Assembly: GCF_000722545.1 (NCBI RefSeq)
Contig: NZ_JNVM01000025.1
Coordinates: 1-38,986, forward strand
Length of the DNA: 38,986 bases
Reading direction: 5' to 3'
Origin: Paenibacillus tyrphae
GTDB lineage: Bacteria; Bacillota; Bacilli; Paenibacillales; NBRC-103111
Below, in pieces: positions 23,453-30,153 of this stretch; the stretch's first letter is position 1; every line of letters begins with the position of its first letter. The notes beneath the pieces are model-generated. The model did not search any database and was not told where the DNA came from. It was given only the letters and a program-made list of their open reading frames with translations. Both the position numbers and the translations under genes were made by a program.

Positions 23453-23971
23453 TTAAACATCTCCTTTAGATGGTTTCTGATTTTGGTTTTTTTCGTATTG
23501 TGCTACTTTGCCGCGCAGTTCTTCGATTTCTTTCCACATCGCTTTTTTCTCGATATCTTTCATCATATCGTCCAGATCGCTGCCCGCTGTACCGCTCGGA
23601 TTCGAGGAGGCTGCATATTCGCCTTCATAGCGGTTGCCTTCTTGCGGCGGAACCCAGCCATGTCTTTGCGCTCTGCGGTAATGCTTCTCGGCGCGTCTCC
23701 ACTCTTTCCAGTTCGGATAATGGCCGCCAGGTTGCCCGTAGCCCTCGCCGCCATAGGACGGTCCATAACCGTGAGGCCCGCCGGTCCAAGGCTCGCTTGG
23801 AATGACCAACGCTGCAAGGAAGTACAGCGGAATCACGACGCCTCCGGAAAAGAATGCCGTTACCACCACGATCAGACGGAGCAATGTGGCGTCAATGTTC
23901 ATCGATTCCGCGAGACCGCCGCACAGGCCGGTTACTTTGCGATCGGAACGGGAACGGTATAGTTTGCTCAT
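23453..23971 (-). CDS. PspC-domain membrane protein
   Basis: A 172-residue protein with an N-terminal PspC domain (1-60): KLYRSRSDRKVTGLCGGLAE is the domain signature, then DATLLRLIVVVTAFFSGG and a hydrophobic VVIPLYFLAALVIP membrane hairpin. A Gly/Tyr/Pro-rich linker (about 62-90) leads to a charged region and a predicted coiled coil (about 130-165) at the C-terminus. In enterobacteria PspC is a membrane sensor that recruits PspA. Its ATG overlaps the stop of the preceding pspA-like gene (ATGA), so the two are coupled. PspC is not part of the B. subtilis lia operon, so this is an addition. Confidence 0.9.
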   Translation of the reverse strand: MSKLYRSRSDRKVTGLCGGLAESMNIDATLLRLIVVVTAFFSGGVVIPLYFLAALVIPSEPWTGGPHGYGPSYGGEGYGQPGGHYPNWKEWRRAEKHYRRAQRHGWVPPQEGNRYEGEYAASSNPSGTAGSDLDDMMKDIEKKAMWKEIEELRGKVAQYEKNQNQKPSKGDV

Positions 23972-24648
23972 GATTTATCCCAGCCCTCCTGTTTCAGTTT
24001 CGTCCGCAGCTTGGCCAGCTCCTGTTCCAGCGCCTGAGATGCCGCGCTGCCTACGGCGGACCATGCTTCACGGACTTGGCCTCTCACTTCCCGCAGGGTA
24101 CGCGCAGTCAGTTCCATATCGGAGACCCGCTCGTCCAGCCGGTCGAAGATCCGCGGATTCGGACCTGCGCCCATCGAGCGCAGCCTTTCGTTCATCCGCT
24201 GCTGCAGCCTTACGGACTCCAGCCGCGCGATATAGTAGCTGCGTTTCGAGGCGATTTCGTCGAAATCGGCCTTAAGCTGTTGAAGCTGCTCCTCCAGCTC
24301 GACGATCCCCAGCTTGCTTTGATCGTACAGCGCCCGGTACTGCGTCGCTTTTTCCTCCTGCTGCATTTTTTCTTGAAGCGCGATACGCGCCACTTCTTCC
24401 TCGCCGGCTCTCAGCGCCAGCATCGCTTGCTGCTCGCGGCGCTCCTTGAGCTGCTCCGCCGATACGTACTGCTGGCGAAGCGAAGCGGCGTGAGACAGAC
24501 ACTGCTGCAGCAGCCGTTCGGAATCGCGGATTTGTTCCGACTGGGACGCGAGATATTTATCGATCAGGCGAACCGGGTCTTCCGCGTTTTCCAGCATTTC
24601 GTTGAAGTGCGCAACCGTAATATCCCGGAATCTTTTTCCTAAACTCAT
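23968..24648 (-). CDS. Second PspA/IM30-family protein
   Basis: A 226-residue coiled-coil protein starting MSLGKRFRDITVAHFNEMLE, with DPVRLIDKYLASQSEQIRDS as in PspA and long charged helices after it. It differs strongly from the other PspA-like protein in this operon, so it is an old paralogue rather than a recent duplicate. The frame is open 11 codons further upstream (TTG) but without a ribosome binding site; GGTGG precedes the chosen ATG at a slightly long 11 bases. Overlap with pspC suggests the two proteins work together, perhaps with PspC anchoring this one. Confidence 0.88.
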   Translation of the reverse strand: MSLGKRFRDITVAHFNEMLENAEDPVRLIDKYLASQSEQIRDSERLLQQCLSHAASLRQQYVSAEQLKERREQQAMLALRAGEEEVARIALQEKMQQEEKATQYRALYDQSKLGIVELEEQLQQLKADFDEIASKRSYYIARLESVRLQQRMNERLRSMGAGPNPRIFDRLDERVSDMELTARTLREVRGQVREAWSAVGSAASQALEQELAKLRTKLKQEGWDKS

Positions 24649-24698
24649 GCTTTGTTCTACCACCTTTTCTCCGAATTTCAATCCGTCGTTTGTTTGAT

Positions 24699-24998
24699 TT
24701 AATATACCGATTTGTTACGCAGCAGCGAGATGCCGTAGCAGATCAAGCCGATGGCGATCAGGATGGCGAACAAGCCGGACAATTTACCGAAGAGGAACAG
24801 GCCGCCAAGGATGATCAGCCCCCACCCGATGATCGTTTTCCCGTTTCTCAGTCCTACGAATCCGAGCCCTACCATAGCTGCCGGGAACAAGTAGCTCATG
24901 ATATGGTGCCCGAGGTGAAAGCCGAGCTTGTTACTCAGGATCAACGCTCCGAAGAAGATCAGAAGGAACGCGAGTCCGGTATGCCGGTTCATTTTCAT
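24699..24998 (-). CDS. LiaI/LiaF-N-like small membrane protein
   Basis: A 99-residue membrane protein with about four closely packed helices (GLAFLLIFFGALILS, HIMSYLFPAAMVGLGFVGL, GWGLIILGGLFLFG, LFAILIAIGLICYG), matching the transmembrane region of LiaF and the LiaI family. In B. subtilis LiaI is the membrane anchor of LiaH. It is first in the operon. A GTG start at 25010 abuts the AAAGGCGG site, so the ATG at 24998 (Lys-Met-Asn next) is preferred. The name liaI is likely but not certain, since such short membrane proteins are hard to tell apart. Confidence 0.8.
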   Translation of the reverse strand: MKMNRHTGLAFLLIFFGALILSNKLGFHLGHHIMSYLFPAAMVGLGFVGLRNGKTIIGWGLIILGGLFLFGKLSGLFAILIAIGLICYGISLLRNKSVY

Positions 24999-25047
24999 GG
25001 ATTGACTCACCGCCTTTCGTTTTTATTGTCGTTTTGCTTATGTCTTT

Positions 25048-25116
25048 ATTCTAGGTGAATCCGTCATTTCCCAAAACGGACCTGCGGCGGTTTTTGGAAC
25101 TGGACCTAAGTCCAGT
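25048..25116 (-). promoter_or_regulatory. Lia operon promoter with 7-4-7 palindrome
   Basis: On the minus strand a -10 TAGAAT (25048-25053) has no recognisable -35 at the right distance (TTTTGG or GTTTTG), which is usual for activator-dependent promoters. About 65 bases upstream of the expected start lies a perfect palindrome ACTGGAC-CTAA-GTCCAGT (25099-25116), 7-4-7 in layout. LiaR binds a palindromic site upstream of PliaI in B. subtilis, so this is a strong candidate LiaR box. The rest of 25117-25312 shows no gene or clear signal. Confidence 0.65.
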
Positions 25117-25312
25117 ACGCTACCCGGCCTTGGACAAGAGGAGCCCCCGCCTTATGTACAAGGAATTGCTTGTGCCCGCACCCGAGGTCTCCTCTTCAAA
25201 ACAAAATCCCCAGTTGCCGGCTTTCAGCGCTGAGGATCGATTGTACGTATTCGATTGTTCTTACCCGGCATTGCGGCCAAATGAAATCCTGCTTGATCAC
25301 CCCCAATCGCAA

Positions 25313-25348
25313 CAAAAAAGCCCGCTTCGAGCAATATCTCGAAGGGGC
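25313..25348 (-). terminator. Rho-independent terminator after the Eis-type gene
   Basis: GCCCCTTCGAG and CTCGAAGCGGGC form a stem (one bulged base) with a 6-base loop, followed by TTTTTT on the minus strand. It separates the acetyltransferase gene from the Lia operon downstream. Confidence 0.85.
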
Positions 25349-25373
25349 CTGAATTCAGTCAGCAGGAAAAAGT

Positions 25374-26564
25374 CTAGAAGAAGTCGGGTAAAGGTAAATA
25401 CGTCTGACGTACGGGAATGAGCCGCTCCAGCGATTCGCATACCTCCGTCGTGCCGGTCAACCTGCCGATGTCCATCAAAAAGGAGGGGCGTTGATGCCCT
25501 GTCATCATAGCGGCAAGCGTCTGGATCGTGCAACTGGCGGCCGGCAGCTCGGGCGAAGCGCTTGCGATAGGAGCCACACGCGCTGTCCCGGACTCGTCCA
25601 CCTGCAGCAGGAACCAGCCGTTATTCCATTCCGCATACTCGTCGTTTACCTCCAACTGCAGCGACCATTCCGCCCCCGAAGCGAACGGATACTTGGTCAA
25701 AAAGCTGGCCACATCCACAATCCGCGCCATGAAATAGGGCACGATCTCTTGTTTGATCCGGGGATTGTCGAGCAGAAACGGCAGCTTATCGTTTGCGGGC
25801 GCATTCATCACCAGCTTATCCAACATCGAGTCGTGATCGGCCAAGAAGCGCCATAAGGCCAGGCAAGCCCCATGATGCAGATAGACCAGTTCGTGAACCT
25901 TGAGGATATTATCCTTTACTTGATAATATACGTAACCCGCAGGCTGATTCTCCGCATCATAATATACGGCTACCGTTCCTTGCGTATTGCCGAAAATGCG
26001 GTTCTGCCACCAAGCTTCGTTTCGAATAAGCGTTCCGTTGTACCTGCTGGCGTAAGCCTCGTAGATCCCGTTCAGCAGCTTGATATCGTGGCCGCTCCGA
26101 ACGATCCGCCCCGGCTGCGGTCCCAGTTTTGGAAGCTGCTTGACGGAGATCTCATACGATTTATACTCTGCATACGTCTCCCAGCCGTATTTACGGTAGA
26201 ACGAGAATTGAAAAGGATGAAGGAATGACACCGTCTGACCTTTCTCCCGCATCACCCGCAGTCCGTGCGACAGCAGCTTGGCCACCAGCCCGCCGCGCCG
26301 GTATTCCGGCCATGTGACGACGCCTGCGATTCCGCCCATGTCGAACGCCTTGCCTTGAATCCAGGTCTGCAAATCGAGAATGGTCATTTTCGCCGCGAGC
26401 GTATCATCCACATAGGCTCCCCACATCTGATTTGAATCAAGAAGCGCCATCGACTTCTCCACTTTTTCGGGAGTAAGCTCATATTGAAAGGCGAATGCTG
26501 ACATTTGCAAGCTGTCCATAAAATGCACATTTGGAATATTGCGAATTTCTAACCGCTGGTTCAC
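25374..26564 (-). CDS. Eis-family GNAT acetyltransferase with SCP2-like domain
   Basis: A 396-residue acetyltransferase of the Eis type. An N-terminal GNAT domain has the acetyl-CoA motif MGGIAGVVTWPEYRRGGLVA and then FLHPFQFSFYRKYGWETYAE, where the YRKYGWE part is characteristic of the Eis group. A second GNAT-like domain covers about 160-285 and a C-terminal sterol-carrier-protein-like domain about 290-396. Eis proteins acetylate lysines or amines of aminoglycosides and peptides, but the substrate here is unknown. GTG at 26562-26564 has AGAGGG eight bases upstream and is preferred to the GTG at 26573. It is a single gene. Confidence 0.88.
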   Translation of the reverse strand: MNQRLEIRNIPNVHFMDSLQMSAFAFQYELTPEKVEKSMALLDSNQMWGAYVDDTLAAKMTILDLQTWIQGKAFDMGGIAGVVTWPEYRRGGLVAKLLSHGLRVMREKGQTVSFLHPFQFSFYRKYGWETYAEYKSYEISVKQLPKLGPQPGRIVRSGHDIKLLNGIYEAYASRYNGTLIRNEAWWQNRIFGNTQGTVAVYYDAENQPAGYVYYQVKDNILKVHELVYLHHGACLALWRFLADHDSMLDKLVMNAPANDKLPFLLDNPRIKQEIVPYFMARIVDVASFLTKYPFASGAEWSLQLEVNDEYAEWNNGWFLLQVDESGTARVAPIASASPELPAASCTIQTLAAMMTGHQRPSFLMDIGRLTGTTEVCESLERLIPVRQTYLPLPDFF

Positions 26565-26573
26565 CGTACCCAC

Positions 26574-26866
26574 CCTCTCCGCTCTTGCATCCGCTTATCG
26601 GCGCTTCTCATGCCTTCGCACCTTGTCTTGGCCATTGTAGCCTAATTTTCTAACAAGTTCTACCTAAACCTTTTTTCACCGGTTGTTGGGGTGACCTAAC
26701 GAAAATCACGGCGGGTAGCCGCCCTTGATTCATATTCCGGTACAGTCAGGGTACTGTCTCCTGCCCGCAGACAGTTGTATTTTCGTCGAATAATCGGGCA
26801 TACGTCCAATCAGTATCCGGCACTCGTTCATATCATTTAACATGCCTTCTGAAAGGGGGATGTCAC
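26574..26866. other. Intergenic region with nested inverted repeats
   Basis: No gene is visible. It holds several short inverted repeats: GGCGG-GTA-GCCGCC near 26710, ACAGT...ACTGT near 26742-26758 and ACTGTCT...AGACAGT (26753-26775, 9-base loop). They share an arm, so two alternative hairpins or overlapping operator sites are possible. Promoters of the Eis-type gene (minus) and the YjcZ-like gene (plus) must lie here, but I could not assign a sigma class with confidence. Confidence 0.4.
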
Positions 26867-26962
26867 ATGAGCCACATTGGCGGATTCGGCTTTACTTCCA
26901 CTGCTGTTATCCTGGTGCTGTTTATTCTGCTCGTCATCGTTTCCCGTTCATTGTTCATCTAA
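26867..26962 (+). CDS. YjcZ-family small sporulation peptide
   Basis: A 31-residue peptide, MSHIGGFGFTSTAVILVLFI followed by LLVIV and SRSLFI. A short Gly/Phe-rich head and one hydrophobic helix with the VILVLFILLVIV core match the YjcZ/SscA group of tiny membrane peptides made during sporulation in Bacillales. AAAGGGGG seven bases before the ATG is a strong ribosome binding site, and a terminator follows at once. Length and pattern are right for the family. Confidence 0.8.
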   Translation: MSHIGGFGFTSTAVILVLFILLVIVSRSLFI

Positions 26963-26976
26963 TGCACCATGCACCG

Positions 26977-27013
26977 CCCCCCTGTCAGGGACTTTACTCA
27001 GGCAGGGGGTTTT
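26977..27013 (+). terminator. Rho-independent terminator after the YjcZ-like gene
   Basis: CCCCCTG (26978-26984) pairs with CAGGGGG (27003-27009), followed by TTTTATTT on the plus strand. It lies between the convergent yjcZ-like and moeA genes. Confidence 0.8.
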
Positions 27014-27016
27014 ATT

Positions 27017-28273
27017 TCAGTTTCCGATCTTCAAAACCCGCACCGACTCGCCCCGCTGGGCTCCTCGCCCGCCCGCCGGAAGACAGATTAAGCAGTTGGT
27101 CTCTTTGATGGAAACCATGATGCTGGATTTGTCGCGACCGGAGGGCCTCACACGGACCGTCCCATGTTCCACGCGCGAAGCCCCGCGGATATACCGGGGA
27201 TACGCCGATCCTTTGCCGTAATCGGCATCCAGTACCGCCGTCACTGCGGGAGGCAGCGGGTCGGGCGCCCCTTGCGAGGCACGCAGATAGGGGCGTACCA
27301 GCAGCTCGAATCCTACATAGCAAGCTCCAGGATTGCCGGACAAAGCGAACAACAGCTTGTCCCGCCACAGACCGACTGATGTCGGACTGCCCGGACGCAT
27401 CGCGATCTTGTTAAAAAGCAGCTCGCCGTCCCATCGCCCGAACAGCTCCGCCAGCACATCCTTATCCCCTACCGACACGCCTCCGGTCGTTATCCACAGA
27501 TCCGCCTGCTCCGCAGCAGCCAGCAGTTCCCGTTCCACTCGGTCCGCTTCGTCGGGAAGAAAAGGCATCAGGAGCGGCACTCCGCCCGCCTGCTGTACCT
27601 GACAGGCCAGCATATAGCCGTTGCTGCCCCGGATTTTACCCGGCGCGAGCGGCGCGTCCACAGGAAGCAGCTCGGAGCCGGTCGAGAAGATCGCTACTCT
27701 CGGCCGTTTGTACACCTTTACGAGGCTATGACCGAAGGCGGCCAGCACCGCCGCTTCCCCCGGTCCGATGATGCAGCCCTTCTGCAGAAGCTGCTCCCCG
27801 GCAGCAGCCTCTTCTCCAACCGGGGTCACATTGTCGCCGGGATTCATCGCCTTGTGAACTGCTACTGTGCCTCCAAGGCCGATCTCCTGATGCACTGCAT
27901 CGGTCATCTCCAGCATTACAACCGTATCCGCCCCTTCGGGAACGGCAGCGCCAGTCATAATTCTGGCCGCTTGGCCCGGGCCGATCGTCTTCGCCGGAAT
28001 CAAGCCGCACGGAACCGTCTCCACCACCTCTAAGCAGACCGCCGCCGCAAGGGAAGCTCCAGCCGTATCCGATGCGCGCAAAGCATAGCCGTCGACACCC
28101 GATCGCCGAAAATGCGGCAGCGGGCTGCCAGCGCAAACATTTTCCGCCAGCCGCCTGCCGTAAGCCTCGAATAGCGGCACCTCTTCCGTCTCCTGTAGAA
28201 GGACATGCCGGAGCACACGCCGCTGCGCCTCTTCAAGGCTGATGGTCTGCCGCCCGAATTTCAAGTCGTTCAC
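27017..28273 (-). CDS. moeA: Molybdopterin molybdenumtransferase MoeA
   Basis: A 418-residue cytosolic enzyme that inserts molybdate into adenylated molybdopterin, the last step of Moco synthesis. Recognisable features: PLPHFRRSGVDGYALRASDT (about 53-72), RIMTGAAVPEGADTVVMLE (about 109-127), FSTGSELLPVDAPLAPGKI and the MPT-binding WITTGGVSVGDKDVL, then FNKIAMRPGSPTSVG and LFALSGNPGACYVGFE. It has all MoeA domains and a normal length. GTG start with GGGGG seven bases upstream; it follows moaA by only 3 bases and is translationally linked to it. Confidence 0.95.
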   Translation of the reverse strand: MNDLKFGRQTISLEEAQRRVLRHVLLQETEEVPLFEAYGRRLAENVCAGSPLPHFRRSGVDGYALRASDTAGASLAAAVCLEVVETVPCGLIPAKTIGPGQAARIMTGAAVPEGADTVVMLEMTDAVHQEIGLGGTVAVHKAMNPGDNVTPVGEEAAAGEQLLQKGCIIGPGEAAVLAAFGHSLVKVYKRPRVAIFSTGSELLPVDAPLAPGKIRGSNGYMLACQVQQAGGVPLLMPFLPDEADRVERELLAAAEQADLWITTGGVSVGDKDVLAELFGRWDGELLFNKIAMRPGSPTSVGLWRDKLLFALSGNPGACYVGFELLVRPYLRASQGAPDPLPPAVTAVLDADYGKGSAYPRYIRGASRVEHGTVRVRPSGRDKSSIMVSIKETNCLICLPAGGRGAQRGESVRVLKIGN

Positions 28274-28276
28274 ACT

Positions 28277-29284
28277 TCAACCCCCGATCTGCGACATGCG
28301 CCGGGAGGTAGGCGTATGACTCTGCTGCTCGCTCAGCAGCGCTTTAGCCATCTCGTGGCTTTCCGGCTTCACGTCCAGCGCCCGGAAGAACAGTTCGGCC
28401 AGCGCCTGATCATTGCCGATATAACGGCGCACGTTGAACTCGTCGGACCAATACAGGCAAGGCTTGATGTTGCCGTCCGCCGTGAGACGCAGCCGGTTGC
28501 ACGTCTCGCAGAAATGGTCGCTGACCGGATGAATCAGCCCGAACGTGCCGGCTGCCCCGGCGATCCGGAAATTTTGCGAAGGCCCGTTTCCCCGGACCGA
28601 CTGCTCCACCGTCTCCACCTGCCACCCAATGCTTTCGCAGCGTTCCAATACCGTGTTGAGCGAAATATATTTCGTTTTCCAGCCGTCGTCGTCGTGTCCG
28701 ATCGGCATATATTCAATAAAGCGCACGTGCAAACTGCGCTCCAGCGTCAGCTTCAAAAAATCTTCGATCTCATCGTCATTCATGCCTTTCATGAGCACGA
28801 CGTTCAGCTTGATCGGGTCGAGTCCGACCCGGGATGCCGCTTCCAGACTCGCCAGCACGCGCGACAAATCGCCTCCGCGCGTAATGAGAGAAAACCGGTC
28901 TGCCCGCAAGGAATCGAGGCTGACGTTAATTCTTGTGAGCCCGGCTTCGCGCAGCTTTTCCGCCCGCGAAGCGAAATGGATCGCATTCGTCGTCAAAGCG
29001 ATATCTTCAATGCCGTCAATCGCGCTCAACATCCGCACGAGCTGCTCCAAATTTTTGCGTACGAGCGGTTCGCCTCCGGTCAGCCGCAGCTTGCGTACTC
29101 CGTATCCGGCCAGCACCCGCACCACTTCGGCGATCTCCTCGAACGTCAAGAGCTTTTCCTCCGGCTCAAATTCCATGCCTTCTTCCGGCATACAGTATAC
29201 ACAGCGCAAATTGCACCGGTCCGTCACGGAAATTCGAAGATAGTCATGAATGCGGCCAAACCGATCCTTCAATAGCTGTGACAT
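28277..29284 (-). CDS. moaA: GTP 3',8-cyclase MoaA
   Basis: A 335-residue radical SAM enzyme that starts Moco synthesis by cyclising GTP. The SAM cluster motif CNLRCVYCM (about 24-32), the SAM-binding RKLRLTGGEPLVRKNL and the C-terminal cluster FCETCNRLRLTADGNIKPCL (about 263-282) are all there. The family's usual Gly-Gly C-terminus is present too (SQIGG). GGGGAGG eight bases before the ATG is a good ribosome binding site. moeA follows by 3 bases. MoaC, MoaD, MoaE and MoaB are not in the window and must be encoded elsewhere. Confidence 0.96.
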   Translation of the reverse strand: MSQLLKDRFGRIHDYLRISVTDRCNLRCVYCMPEEGMEFEPEEKLLTFEEIAEVVRVLAGYGVRKLRLTGGEPLVRKNLEQLVRMLSAIDGIEDIALTTNAIHFASRAEKLREAGLTRINVSLDSLRADRFSLITRGGDLSRVLASLEAASRVGLDPIKLNVVLMKGMNDDEIEDFLKLTLERSLHVRFIEYMPIGHDDDGWKTKYISLNTVLERCESIGWQVETVEQSVRGNGPSQNFRIAGAAGTFGLIHPVSDHFCETCNRLRLTADGNIKPCLYWSDEFNVRRYIGNDQALAELFFRALDVKPESHEMAKALLSEQQSHTPTSRRMSQIGG

Positions 29285-29397
29285 CCTGCATGCCTCCCCG
29301 TTCTAGTTATACCCATCATTATGTCACAAATCAGGCGCGTCTTCCATAAACAAAAGGCATACGATAGAAAGCGTCACAAAAAGGGCTAAAACCGAAG

Positions 29398-30033
29398 TCA
29401 TTTGCTGGTAAGCCTCTCATATTCGTCCGGATCGTTAACATTCCGAATAAATCCCTTAGAAATCCCCTTCCGCTCCAGAAACGATTCGTCCGCCACCTGC
29501 AGAGTAACCGAATCCAACAGCCTCATCAACCGCAGATCGTCCGCAGCCAACAATCGCTCCACCTCGGGAAGACAGCTCTTGAGGTATACGCCGTGAAGCG
29601 GATGGAGCCTTCCGTCGATCTTCGCAACCGCAGCATCTACATCAACGCTGCTCCGCAGCTCTGAGAGGGCTTTCGCCGCTTTGGCGTCGACCCACGGCAT
29701 ATCGCAGCCGACGATCCACAGCTCCTCGTACGACGCCGCTCTCATGGCCGCCTGAAAACCGGCCAGCGGCCCCCGGCCCGGCTGTAGGTCGGGAATGATC
29801 CGCACCGTAGCCCCTCCGGAGAACGCGTGAACGACGGCTTCATACCGTTCTGGCTCCTGAGTCACGACAAGCAGGTCCGCGCACAAGCTTCCAAGCTCGG
29901 CCAACTGCCTGGCCAAAAACGTATCGCCTTCGTACATAAGCAGCGCTTTGCTTTGCCCGCCCATCCGCCGATTTTGCCCACCTGCCAAGATTACGCCTGT
30001 CATGGCATGCCTTTGCCCGCCGTACCGTTCCAT
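29398..30033 (-). CDS. mobA: Molybdenum cofactor guanylyltransferase MobA
   Basis: A 211-residue nucleotidyltransferase that joins GMP to Moco, giving the guanine dinucleotide form used by DMSO-reductase-type enzymes. The GTP-binding loop VILAGGQNRRMGGQSKALL and PGRGPLAGFQAAM, VGCDMPWVD and HPLHGVYLKS are typical. ATG at 30031-30033 has AAAGGA nine bases before it, better placed than the TTG three codons upstream. It is 113 bases upstream of moaA on the same strand. The YedY-like enzyme next door uses plain Moco, so MobA probably serves another enzyme such as a nitrate reductase or formate dehydrogenase. Confidence 0.93.
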   Translation of the reverse strand: MERYGGQRHAMTGVILAGGQNRRMGGQSKALLMYEGDTFLARQLAELGSLCADLLVVTQEPERYEAVVHAFSGGATVRIIPDLQPGRGPLAGFQAAMRAASYEELWIVGCDMPWVDAKAAKALSELRSSVDVDAAVAKIDGRLHPLHGVYLKSCLPEVERLLAADDLRLMRLLDSVTLQVADESFLERKGISKGFIRNVNDPDEYERLTSK

Positions 30034-30153
30034 CGCTTTCAATCCTTTCTTACGTCTATCCTATCTTATTTTTGCGGCCTCGTAGCGTTCTTCGTTTCCA
30101 TCCTTTATTTATTTTTTACAGTTGACCCCCGCCATGCGCCCCATCCTCCAGCG

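Noticed and set aside
25055..25420. Plus-strand open frame of 121 codons upstream of the Lia operon
   Set aside because: It runs through the candidate LiaR palindrome and a terminator, has no ribosome binding site and no similarity I can recognise.
29285..29397. Possible Moco riboswitch before moaA
   Set aside because: The 113-base gap is too short and shows none of the conserved long-stem pattern of the Moco RNA motif.
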